NCBI GenBank assembly: GCA_036501345.1 | Contig: DASYAN010000010.1 | Span: 1-5,296, forward strand | Direction of reading: 5' to 3' | Length of the DNA: 5,296 bases | DNA from: DASYAN01 sp036501345 | GTDB lineage: Bacteria; Chloroflexota; Ktedonobacteria; Ktedonobacterales; Ktedonobacteraceae | Part shown: in pieces, positions 1 through 5,296 of the stretch | Layout of the letters: each line of letters opens with the position of its first letter | Numbering within the stretch: the stretch's first letter is position 1 | Translations under genes and position numbers: made by a program | Notes under the pieces: model-generated | Seen by the model: only the letters and a program-made list of their open reading frames with translations | The model's database searches: none | What the model was told of the DNA's origin: nothing

Positions 1-138
1 GTGACAACGATCACCGATGGCAAAACACGCCGTAGCAAAGACGGCTCTATGGATATAATTACGTTACAGACCCGTTATACCAATCAGGATAACCAGCCAG
101 TGTTGAATGCCACGACCATGTTTGTGGTACGCGAATAA
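1..138 (+). CDS. MaoC N-terminal / FAS1-like dehydratase subunit, C-terminal fragment
   Basis: This is an open frame from the first base to a TAA stop at 136-138, giving the last 45 residues of a protein whose start lies outside the window. The fragment has the pattern of the last strands of the hot-dog fold in FAS1-like dehydratase domains (MaoC_dehydrat_N type): a strand ending in 'DIITLQTRYTNQDNQPVLNA' followed by the closing 'TTMFVVRE'. In this family the 'T.YTNQ...V......T.VVR' ending is typical, for example in HadA-like subunits. Those subunits usually lack the catalytic Asp/His pair and bind or shape the substrate pocket for a MaoC partner. The partner is the next gene, 23 nt downstream, so the two are probably one operon and one heterodimeric hydratase. 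The family call rests on a short piece, so it is good but not certain. Substrate cannot be inferred. Confidence 0.72.
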   Translation: MTTITDGKTRRSKDGSMDIITLQTRYTNQDNQPVLNATTMFVVRE

Positions 139-147
139 GAATACTAG

Positions 148-153
148 AAGGAG
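148..153 (+). promoter_or_regulatory. Shine-Dalgarno site of the MaoC hydratase gene
   Basis: AAGGAG lies 8 nt before the ATG at 162. It fixes that start, and its position right after the upstream stop fits translation from a shared operon mRNA. Confidence 0.8.
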
Positions 154-161
154 ACAAAAAT

Positions 162-623
162 ATGGCAACGCATGGACGAGGCCTGCATACTTCACAGAAG
201 TTGTATTTCGAGGATATACAGGTGGGTGGCGAAATCCCCCTGCTTGTCAACGTACCCGTTACACACCTCCAGCTAGTACGCTATGCTGGCGCATCAGGCG
301 ACTTCAATCCTTTGCATACCGATCCCAAAATTGGGGAAGCAATTGGTACTGGAGGTATTATTGCCCATGGAATGCTCATTATGGGCTTTGTGGGACAGTT
401 ACTTAGCAATTATGTCGGACCTGAGGCTCTGCGTTCATTTGGAGTACGTTTTAAGGGCATGACCCACCTAGATGATGTAATTACGTGCTCTGGGTCAATT
501 ACTAAAAAATACGAGGAAAATGGAGAAGCTCGAGTTGCCGGAAAAGTACAAGCTATTGATCAGAATGGCGATATAAAGGTAGCTGGTACCTTTGTCGCTG
601 CTTTTCCGCATCGCGACAGCTAA
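162..623 (+). CDS. MaoC-like dehydratase / (R)-specific enoyl-thioester hydratase
   Basis: A 153-aa single hot-dog-domain protein of normal length for a stand-alone MaoC domain. It carries the hydratase-2 motif around residues 41-54 (YAGASGDFNPLHTD), with the expected catalytic Asp47 and His52 and the conserved Asn49. The helix-capping 'AHGMLIMG' segment follows at 68-75. Family knowledge: these enzymes reversibly add water to trans-2-enoyl-CoA (or ACP) to give (R)-3-hydroxyacyl thioesters, in the cytoplasm, in fatty-acid synthesis, degradation or PHA supply. The neighbour upstream looks like the non-catalytic FAS1-like subunit, so a HadA/HadB-like two-subunit enzyme is likely. The ATG is supported by a strong SD. 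No reductase, thiolase or ligase gene is visible in the window, so pathway and chain length stay open. The gene is followed by 179 bp of leader DNA belonging to the next kinase. Confidence 0.9.
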   Translation: MATHGRGLHTSQKLYFEDIQVGGEIPLLVNVPVTHLQLVRYAGASGDFNPLHTDPKIGEAIGTGGIIAHGMLIMGFVGQLLSNYVGPEALRSFGVRFKGMTHLDDVITCSGSITKKYEENGEARVAGKVQAIDQNGDIKVAGTFVAAFPHRDS

Positions 624-708
624 ACCAAAAAATCAAATGCTATCAATCTACGTGTATGCGTGGTAGAATGAGGTATGATGGTAAAGCAAAATGCAACTCT
701 CTCTAACT

Positions 709-717
709 TATTATAGT
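709..717 (+). promoter_or_regulatory. Possible -10 region of the membrane kinase gene
   Basis: TATTAT at 709-714 overlaps TATAGT at 712-717, either a fair sigma70-type -10 hexamer. No good -35 hexamer is found 16-18 nt upstream, so the call is weak. If real, transcription would begin at about 723-725, where the left arm of the 11-bp inverted repeat starts. Confidence 0.25.
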
Positions 718-722
718 AGTGG

Positions 723-764
723 TTTGTGCCTATTTCATCTATTCCGGCATGTGATAGGCACAAA
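723..764. repeat. Perfect 11-bp inverted repeat in the kinase leader
   Basis: TTTGTGCCTAT (723-733) and its exact reverse complement ATAGGCACAAA (754-764) flank a 20-nt spacer. The right arm ends on the A of an alternative ATG at 764 and lies 28 nt before the SD of the chosen start. No T-run follows, so it does not look like an intrinsic terminator for the MaoC gene. It could be an operator for a dimeric regulator, or a stem in the 5' leader of the kinase mRNA. Confidence 0.6.
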
Positions 765-788
765 TGGAGAGGCTTCTTGATAATCGAA

Positions 789-797
789 GGGGGGAGG
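789..797 (+). promoter_or_regulatory. Shine-Dalgarno site that decides the kinase start
   Basis: A purine run containing GGAGG (793-797) lies 5 nt before the ATG at 803. The earlier in-frame ATG at 764 has no SD and overlaps the inverted repeat, so 803 is preferred. Confidence 0.7.
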
Positions 798-802
798 AAG
801 AG

Positions 803-1996
803 ATGCACAAATACGAAGCATTCCCACGTTTCCTGATTGGTTTATCTCTGGCAGCACGTTTGGCAATCGCCATTGGCTCAACTCTAGCTTTCTTGATTGT
901 CTTCATACTCCTACCAAAGGATACACAAAATCCCAGCATTTTTGTCGTTCCTATCGCCCTGATTGCCTGGATGTTCAGGAAAAGCGGCCTGTTCTTGACT
1001 CTTATTATTCTTGCTATAGTTCTATGGATTTATTATGTTTTAATGTATGAAACTATATGGTTCCCATGGCATCTTATGACCTATTTTGTGGTTGGGGTGT
1101 TCTCATTGCTATTTATCGGTCTGCTGGTTGGTGCACAACGTGATGCTTTTAATCTGGCAGATGAGGCAAAACAGCAACTTACTATTGCCTATGATCAACA
1201 GCAAAAGCTGTTCCAGATTAAGGATCAGTTTCTTCAGAACGTTAACCATGAACTGCGAACACCGCTTACTGCTATCTATGGCTACCTGGAGTTGCTGCTA
1301 GAACACAATGAACAATTGGATGCCACACTACGAAAGACGTTTCTTGAGCGTGCGATGAAAAGCTGTGATGAGTTACAATTGCTAGTTGATAATGTACTGG
1401 ATAGCATAATTGATTATAAAGAGAAAAAGAAACCGGTACCCGTAGAGGAGCTTTGTGTGCTTGATATTGTACATGAGGTTCTTGATCGCTTTGATCCAAA
1501 GACAATACAGGAACATACAATAAATATATACATCCCTGAATATATTACTGTACGTGCAAATCCTCAGTATACGCGTCAAGTAGTTCGTAATTTGCTATCC
1601 AATGCCTTTAAGTATTCGCCCGTCGGCGCCCCAATTGAAATTAGTGTGGCTCTTTTTGGAAATGTTGTGCAGTCGTCTCACCCCTTACCAGAGGTCTGTA
1701 TCAGTGTGAAAGACGCAGGGCCTGGTATTCCATCCGACGAGATCCAGCAGCTCTTTGGACAGTTTGTACGGCTCAGACGAGATATAGCGAGTAAGGTGTG
1801 TGGCTCTGGATTAGGCCTTTACCTGAGCAAACAATTTGTAGACTTGATGGGTGGTCAGATCTGGGTGGAAAGTGAGGGTATTGCGGGGAAGGGCAGTTGC
1901 TTCCGTTTCACTCTCCCGTGTGTTCCTCACCCAAAAATCCAGGCACAGACGAAATGCCACGAGATATATACTCACGCCAGTGCCGATACTCAATAG
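803..1996 (+). CDS. Membrane sensor histidine kinase with four N-terminal TM helices
   Basis: A 397-aa kinase counted from ATG 803. Four hydrophobic segments lie at about residues 18-37, 46-58, 62-81 and 91-110 with only short loops, an arrangement like the DUF4118 (KdpD-type) four-helix module, so the stimulus is probably sensed in or near the membrane. A coiled linker (about 111-145) leads to the dimerisation domain, with phospho-acceptor His149 in 'NHELRTPLT'. The ATPase domain is complete: N-box 'NLLSNAFKYS' at about 263-272, G1 'DAGPGIP' at 304-310, an F-box-like 'LFGQF' near 317, and G2 'GSGLGLYLS' at 334-342. It should therefore be an active autokinase. A tail of about 25 residues follows the last strand. 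The receiver gene 150 bp downstream is the obvious phosphate acceptor. An in-frame ATG at 764 would add 13 residues but has no ribosome site. Confidence 0.93.
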   Translation: MHKYEAFPRFLIGLSLAARLAIAIGSTLAFLIVFILLPKDTQNPSIFVVPIALIAWMFRKSGLFLTLIILAIVLWIYYVLMYETIWFPWHLMTYFVVGVFSLLFIGLLVGAQRDAFNLADEAKQQLTIAYDQQQKLFQIKDQFLQNVNHELRTPLTAIYGYLELLLEHNEQLDATLRKTFLERAMKSCDELQLLVDNVLDSIIDYKEKKKPVPVEELCVLDIVHEVLDRFDPKTIQEHTINIYIPEYITVRANPQYTRQVVRNLLSNAFKYSPVGAPIEISVALFGNVVQSSHPLPEVCISVKDAGPGIPSDEIQQLFGQFVRLRRDIASKVCGSGLGLYLSKQFVDLMGGQIWVESEGIAGKGSCFRFTLPCVPHPKIQAQTKCHEIYTHASADTQ

Positions 1997-2146
1997 TATT
2001 GTGAGGCAAATAAGCTAATAGTACTATACTTTATCTGCTGTGTGCGATAGGCCAGTGATGGATATCGTATTCTTCTTATACAGGAAATAGTTTAAAAAAG
2101 GCGAGTCTGTTATAGATAGCAACCAAGTATGTAACAGAAACAGAGG

Positions 2147-2509
2147 ATGAACCTGCAAAAGACCATTTTGTTGATTGAGGACCATGCTATTTTTAGCATG
2201 ATTATAAGACGAGCGATAGAGCAAGACACATCCTATCGCGTCGTGTACATCGCAGATGGCTCAGCGATCCATGAAGTGATCAAAGCAAATAAACCGCACT
2301 TGCTTGTCCTGGATTATGAGTTGCCAGGTAAGAATGGTATCGAACTCTATGATCTCATTCGTACAATCGAGGGTTATGAGCATATACCTGCTATAATGGT
2401 AAGTGCAGAATTGCCCCAGCAGGAGATGGTACAACGCAACATTCTGGGATTACAGAAACCATGCAAAACAACTGAACTCGTCCAGGCTGTCAAGTACTTG
2501 CTCGCATAA
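2147..2509 (+). CDS. Receiver-only response regulator
   Basis: A 120-aa protein that is a receiver (CheY-like) domain and nothing else. Acidic pocket Glu11-Asp12 follows the first strand 'KTILLIED'. The phospho-acceptor is Asp56 in 'LLVLDYELPGKNG', the switch Ser86 is in 'AIMVSAE', and the conserved Lys104 is in 'LQKPCK'. All catalytic residues are present, so it should be phosphorylated, probably by the membrane kinase encoded just upstream. With no DNA-binding or enzymatic output domain, it must act by protein contact or as a phosphate shuttle or sink. The ATG at 2147 is the first possible start, since an in-frame TAA sits at 2132-2134. The only SD-like bases (AGAGG, 2142-2146) touch the ATG with no spacer, which predicts weak initiation. 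The gene converges on the FIST gene with a 34-bp gap. Confidence 0.92.
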   Translation: MNLQKTILLIEDHAIFSMIIRRAIEQDTSYRVVYIADGSAIHEVIKANKPHLLVLDYELPGKNGIELYDLIRTIEGYEHIPAIMVSAELPQQEMVQRNILGLQKPCKTTELVQAVKYLLA

Positions 2510-2532
2510 TCTTCCTCCCTCCCCTCGCTTTC
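2510..2532. other. Pyrimidine-rich tract between convergent genes
   Basis: 22 of 23 bases are C or T (single G at 2527), directly after the stop of the regulator gene and before the stop of the opposing FIST gene. No hairpin with a T-run is present in this 34-bp gap. A C-rich, G-poor stretch of this sort could help Rho-dependent termination of the plus-strand transcript, but it is short and this is only an inference. Confidence 0.3.
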
Positions 2533-2543
2533 AAGTCATAATC

Positions 2544-3746
2544 TCAGAATATACCTACAAAGTTGCGTTTTACGATCAGGGCTAGGCTTGCAGTAAAGCC
2601 GTGTAGGAAGGAACGTTTACCTACTGGGCCAATCTCGCCGCTACAGAACAGACCAGCAACTGGCAGAGCTCCAAATTCTTGCGCGATCAGCCTAGCATCA
2701 TGATGAGGCTCCCCAAACATGTTGAGGCCACGGCCATTACAGGTACATAGGACAGCGGCTACTGGCTGTCTACCCGCCAATTCAACTTTCGCCAGAATTA
2801 GCAGTTCACGTAAATCGAGGTCCGCAGTCATAGCATCACGCATCTGAAATTGAATAGTCTGGCCTTGGCGCGGCATGGCCCCAATTGCCAATGCACCAGT
2901 ATGTCGGTCGATTCCGATAAGCTGACGAATCAGGAAACTTCCACGTTCGAGCGTGGGGGAATACTCATCAGCCGCCAGACCAACTAGCAAGTTACGTCGT
3001 GCACGGCGCTGAAGTTCCGGGCTCAAGTCCTCTAATGTATCGACAAGCAGCGCGAAAGCCGGACGATTCGAGATGGTTGTGATCAGATTCTTATTGCGTA
3101 CTTTTGTAATCGTCCAAGGTTCGCCAATTGGCTCACAGCCCTGTGACAGCAGAGGAAAAATCGTATATTCTCCCCCTATGGCCAGACCGACCGCACCATT
3201 CTCATAGATCTCATCGTTGCAGAAAATGTATGTGCACCGCTCTTCGAAATCGCCCGAGGCCAGTCCACCAAGCACAGGTGCGGTGGGATAGGCGCATGCA
3301 AGAAGTTCGATCAATTGCTCACTATCTGTTTGAAAGGGATCGGCAAAGATAAGAAATGCATTCACATCATCTGGCTGGAGACCAAAACGTGTATGTAATT
3401 CCTGGGCATCTGCGCAGCTTGTGATCATTTCAGGTGTAAAGCGTATAGCTTGTAATGAAGCATCAGGGAGAGAGAGAGCAAGCAGCGAAATAGCCGGAAC
3501 ATCTTCGAGTTCGAGCCCCCTACCGACAATTCCTTGACCAGAGCAGCCGATCAGGATACGTGCCCCTGTTGCACTACGTACCCGACGTACTATCTCAGGA
3601 AAATGGTCGGTATAAATATCACTGGCAAATAGGAATACAAGGTCGGCAGATATATCTCCAACCTGAGCAAGTGCTCGCTGAAGTGCAGTATCCCATTGTT
3701 CATCTTCTATGATCGCACTTTTGGCGATTGAATTGTGTTCTTCCAT
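2544..3746 (-). CDS. FIST_N/FIST_C sensory domain protein (NosP-like architecture)
   Basis: A 400-aa soluble protein with the FIST N-terminal and C-terminal domains and nothing else. Landmarks counted from ATG 3746: 'GCSGQGIVG' at 67-75, 'GGLASGD' at 160-166, 'SQGCEPIG' at 201-208, 'CTCNGRG' at 334-340, and the FIST_C hallmark 'SGEIGP' at 369-374 with 'HGFTAS' at 382-387. No signal peptide or TM helix is seen. FIST domains are predicted small-ligand sensors, and some stand-alone members (NosP) bind heme and NO and control a neighbouring histidine kinase. Whether this one binds heme cannot be read from sequence. A GTG at 3794 would add 16 residues but has no SD and would leave only about a 12-nt leader from the predicted promoter. 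ATG 3746 has AGAGG upstream, though at a long spacing of about 16 nt. It diverges from the GAF kinase gene and converges on the receiver gene. Confidence 0.88.
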   Translation of the reverse strand: MEEHNSIAKSAIIEDEQWDTALQRALAQVGDISADLVFLFASDIYTDHFPEIVRRVRSATGARILIGCSGQGIVGRGLELEDVPAISLLALSLPDASLQAIRFTPEMITSCADAQELHTRFGLQPDDVNAFLIFADPFQTDSEQLIELLACAYPTAPVLGGLASGDFEERCTYIFCNDEIYENGAVGLAIGGEYTIFPLLSQGCEPIGEPWTITKVRNKNLITTISNRPAFALLVDTLEDLSPELQRRARRNLLVGLAADEYSPTLERGSFLIRQLIGIDRHTGALAIGAMPRQGQTIQFQMRDAMTADLDLRELLILAKVELAGRQPVAAVLCTCNGRGLNMFGEPHHDARLIAQEFGALPVAGLFCSGEIGPVGKRSFLHGFTASLALIVKRNFVGIF

Positions 3747-3812
3747 GGCAGAGTTGTGGTTTCCTCTCAACAAGCACTCTTGATCTCTTGGCACAGTAAA
3801 GCGAACAAATAA

Positions 3813-3842
3813 ACTCTACTTTGTTAGCACGAGAGTTGTCAA
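3813..3842 (-). promoter_or_regulatory. Predicted sigma70-type promoter of the FIST gene
   Basis: On the minus strand, a consensus -35 TTGACA (3842-3837) and a -10-like TAGAGT (3818-3813, 4 of 6 matches to TATAAT) are separated by 18 nt. Transcription would start near 3806, giving a leader of about 60 nt to ATG 3746. This was found by eye and has not been tested against background frequency. Confidence 0.5.
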
Positions 3843-3944
3843 TATATATGGTACGGCTGGCTAGCCCCGGTTGTTGCCTAGAACACAGAATGGCAAGAGA
3901 AATTCATCGCTCACGCTCTGTGATAGACAATCTAAATAGCTCTT

Positions 3945-3984
3945 TTATCTTATCTTAATGATTTTTTAATGACAAAATTTAACT
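3945..3984. repeat. Direct repeats of TTAA-type hexamers
   Basis: TTATCT (3945), TTAATG (3955), TTAATG (3966) and TTAACT (3979) repeat with start-to-start spacings of 10, 11 and 13 nt. The two central copies extend to an exact TTAATGA, 11 nt apart, and the array spans the -35 element of the GAF kinase promoter. About one helical turn between copies resembles tandem sites for OmpR/PhoB-family regulators. The region is AT-rich, so chance is a real alternative. Confidence 0.35.
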
Positions 3985-3997
3985 TAGCTAATATAAT
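3969..3997 (+). promoter_or_regulatory. Predicted sigma70-type promoter of the GAF histidine kinase
   Basis: A -35 ATGACA (3969-3974, 5 of 6 to consensus) and a perfect -10 TATAAT (3992-3997) are separated by the optimal 17 nt. Transcription would start near 4004, giving a leader of about 85 nt. It is the best promoter match in the window, and its predicted start lies at the edge of a palindrome, which suggests regulation. Confidence 0.65.
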
Positions 3998-3998
3998 A

Positions 3999-4038
3999 AG
4001 AGCAAATATCGATTCACACATCGATAAACAAATGCTCT
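3999..4038. repeat. Two-part inverted repeat at the predicted GAF-kinase transcription start
   Basis: The inner arms TATCGAT (4007-4013) and ATCGATA (4020-4026) are exact inverted copies around a 6-nt spacer. Outer arms AGAGCA (3999-4004) and TGCTCT (4033-4038) pair as well, separated from the inner stem by 2 and 6 unpaired bases. It begins 2 bp after the -10 hexamer. It could be a repressor operator covering the start site, or a 5'-end mRNA stem. No T-run follows, so it is not a standard terminator. Confidence 0.55.
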
Positions 4039-4089
4039 ATCGCAGAAGAAACAGCTATAGTATATAACTCTTGAGAAAGAGAATGTGCA

Positions 4090-5296
4090 TTGATACAAGA
4101 AGCTTACGTGGACAGTGGTAACCAACAGTTATCATATAGAAACCATGCACCCCTATACCAACAAGAGCTTATGCATTACCTTGCTCATGCCAGCGCGACA
4201 TTACGCTCACATACTAACATTAATGCTCTTCTTAAGCATCTCGTTGTGATCACACAAAATATACCTGGCTTTTACCATTGTGCACTTTACTTGCATGAAC
4301 AGCAGCATTTCTATCAAGTGCATCTTTCCCCAGTAGAACCAGAGCAAATTACGTATTTCAGGCAATATCCTTTGTCAGAAGCATCTGTCAACATACTCAT
4401 GAGTGATGAATATCGTGTAGGGCAAGCATACGTCATTCCCGTCAATAGTGAGGGGTACCCGCTTGAGGCTGTGCAACAATTATTTGCTGCCTTTGAACCA
4501 GCATATAATACAGTACCAACTGGACCCTATGCAAGCAAGTATGCAGTCCAACCAAGCACATCAGCAGAGGATATTATTGCTATGCCACTCCATAGCGATA
4601 CCAACACACTTCTGGGCTTTCTGCTCTGCATGCCATCTCCTCGAAAAGCAAACACTATCCAGGAAATCCTGCCGCTCCTTGGATTGTTTACGGATCAGGC
4701 TGCAACTCTGCTGGAGAAAGCTCGCTTGCAAGAAGAGGTACAAAACGCGCTTGAGCAGGCCAGGGAATCCGAGCTGCTCATCAATCACTTCTTAATAACG
4801 GCCTCCCACGAATTACGCACACCACTGACGTCAACCCAAGGGTATCTCGAATTGCTCAGTGAATTTGGGAGCACGCTAACCGAGGACATGAGAGCATACT
4901 TCCTAGACAATGCTCGCCGCTCCTGCGAAGAGCTCATTGTGATTGTCAGTGCGATCATGGATGCTAGCCGTCTCAAGCAAGATAAATTAGAGCTCAGGCC
5001 GTGCTCTGTGAATCTGTTGGGTACTGTACAAACGGTTGTGGAAATCTTGCACCCGGTTATGAACAAAGAGGAGCGAAGGGTTGAGATCGATGTTGCTGAG
5101 CATTTCAATGTCTGGGTAGATAGCCTGCGGCTCCGCCAAATTCTACTCAATTTGCTGAATAATGCTTTGAAATATACATCGGTATCGACTAAGATTGTCA
5201 TTAGCGCAGAAGAGTTGCGCTACGAAGAAATGTGCCAGCGCTTCCAGGCGACCCAACAAGCGGTAACTCTTCCCGGTGAGCATCCATACATAGTCA
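4090..5296 (+). CDS. GAF-domain sensor histidine kinase, truncated by the window end
   Basis: An open frame continues to the last base with no stop, giving at least 402 residues. No TM segment or signal peptide is visible, so it should be cytoplasmic. Residues of about 28-205 look like a divergent GAF domain ('HLVVITQNIPGFYHCALYL', later 'IIAMPLHSDTNTLLGFLLC'). A coiled linker at about 209-232 follows, then the H-box with phospho-acceptor His240 in 'SHELRTPLTS'. The N-box 'NLLNNALKYT' is at 354-363. The G1, F and G2 boxes lie beyond the window. The start is uncertain: an in-frame TGA at 4072 bounds it, and candidates are TTG 4090 (AAAGAG 8 nt upstream), GTG 4108 (AAGAAG 5 nt upstream) and ATG 4171 (poor SD). 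TTG 4090 is chosen for spacing and length. The dimerisation domain is clearly paralogous to that of the membrane kinase. It diverges from the FIST gene, a likely sensory partner. Confidence 0.88.
   Translation, partial: MIQEAYVDSGNQQLSYRNHAPLYQQELMHYLAHASATLRSHTNINALLKHLVVITQNIPGFYHCALYLHEQQHFYQVHLSPVEPEQITYFRQYPLSEASVNILMSDEYRVGQAYVIPVNSEGYPLEAVQQLFAAFEPAYNTVPTGPYASKYAVQPSTSAEDIIAMPLHSDTNTLLGFLLCMPSPRKANTIQEILPLLGLFTDQAATLLEKARLQEEVQNALEQARESELLINHFLITASHELRTPLTSTQGYLELLSEFGSTLTEDMRAYFLDNARRSCEELIVIVSAIMDASRLKQDKLELRPCSVNLLGTVQTVVEILHPVMNKEERRVEIDVAEHFNVWVDSLRLRQILLNLLNNALKYTSVSTKIVISAEELRYEEMCQRFQATQQAVTLPGEHPYIV

Noticed and set aside
647..666. Possible terminator hairpin (CTAC...GTAG) after the MaoC gene
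   Set aside because: The stem is only about 4 bp and no T-run follows.
764..802. ATG at 764 as the start of the membrane kinase, 13 residues longer
   Set aside because: No SD precedes it, it overlaps the right arm of the inverted repeat, and the added residues are charged with no domain role. ATG 803 has GGAGG 5 nt upstream.
2018..2027. 10-bp palindrome ATAGTACTAT after the membrane kinase, overlapping a TATACT -10-like hexamer
   Set aside because: No acceptable -35 lies at 16-18 nt (TTGTGA is 20 nt away), and the palindrome has no spacer to act as a hairpin, so neither a promoter nor a terminator is supported.
3747..3794. GTG at 3794 as the start of the FIST gene, 16 residues longer
   Set aside because: It has no SD and would lie only about 12 nt from the predicted transcription start. 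The FIST_N domain is complete from ATG 3746. It remains a possible alternative.
3859..3866. 8-bp palindrome GGCTAGCC in the divergent region
   Set aside because: It is short with no extension of the arms, is not placed at either predicted promoter, and such octamers are common by chance.
3884..3922. CACAGA...TCTGTG inverted pair in the divergent region
   Set aside because: Six-bp arms 27 nt apart with no further pairing or T-run are too weak to call a hairpin or operator.
4083..4121. A 12-codon ORF (ATG 4083 to TAA 4119-4121) overlapping the start of the GAF kinase in another frame
   Set aside because: It is very short, the purine run abuts its ATG, and it has no recognisable leader-peptide pattern such as repeated regulatory codons. 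Conservation would be needed to take it seriously.
4448..4795. Open frame of 115 codons on the plus strand inside the GAF kinase
   Set aside because: It is a +1-type shadow of the kinase frame, with low-complexity composition and no domain signal.
4785..5201. Open frame of 138 codons on the minus strand, opposite the kinase HisKA/N-box
   Set aside because: It is antisense to clearly conserved kinase motifs, Ser/Leu-rich, and has no domain features, so it is a shadow frame.

Overview
The window looks like a piece of a bacterial chromosome. Domain styles (an 'HELRTPLT..GYLELL' kinase H-box in two paralogous kinases, a stand-alone FIST protein, a split MaoC pair) and moderate GC with AT-rich intergenic DNA suggest a Chloroflexota soil bacterium of the Ktedonobacteria type. 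That taxonomic guess is recognition from memory, not a search result. No RNA gene, mobile element or CRISPR array is visible.

Layout. Positions 1-623 hold a metabolic pair: the last 45 codons of a FAS1-like/MaoC N-type dehydratase subunit, then a complete 153-aa MaoC-like (R)-hydratase with an intact hydratase-2 motif. The two are 23 nt apart and probably form a heterodimeric enoyl-thioester hydratase. Positions 803-2509 hold a four-helix membrane histidine kinase and a 120-aa receiver-only response regulator on the same strand. Convergent to them on the minus strand is a 400-aa FIST_N/FIST_C sensory protein (2544-3746). After a 343-bp divergent intergenic region comes a second, soluble GAF-domain histidine kinase on the plus strand. 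It starts near 4090, is cut by the window end before its G1 box, and is open to the edge.

How the parts may work together. Four consecutive genes (membrane kinase, receiver-only regulator, FIST protein, GAF kinase) are all signalling parts, and no DNA-binding output domain is visible. FIST proteins of the NosP type are known partners of orphan histidine kinases, so the FIST/GAF-kinase pair is the most interesting hypothesis here. The divergent region between them carries a good sigma70-type promoter in each direction. The kinase-side promoter has a palindrome at its predicted start site and TTAA-type direct repeats across its -35 region, so it is probably a regulated promoter. The leader of the membrane kinase has a perfect 11-bp inverted repeat.

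Limits: start codons of the GAF kinase and FIST genes are choices among alternatives, promoters are pattern matches by eye, and all pathway links are inferred from gene order.
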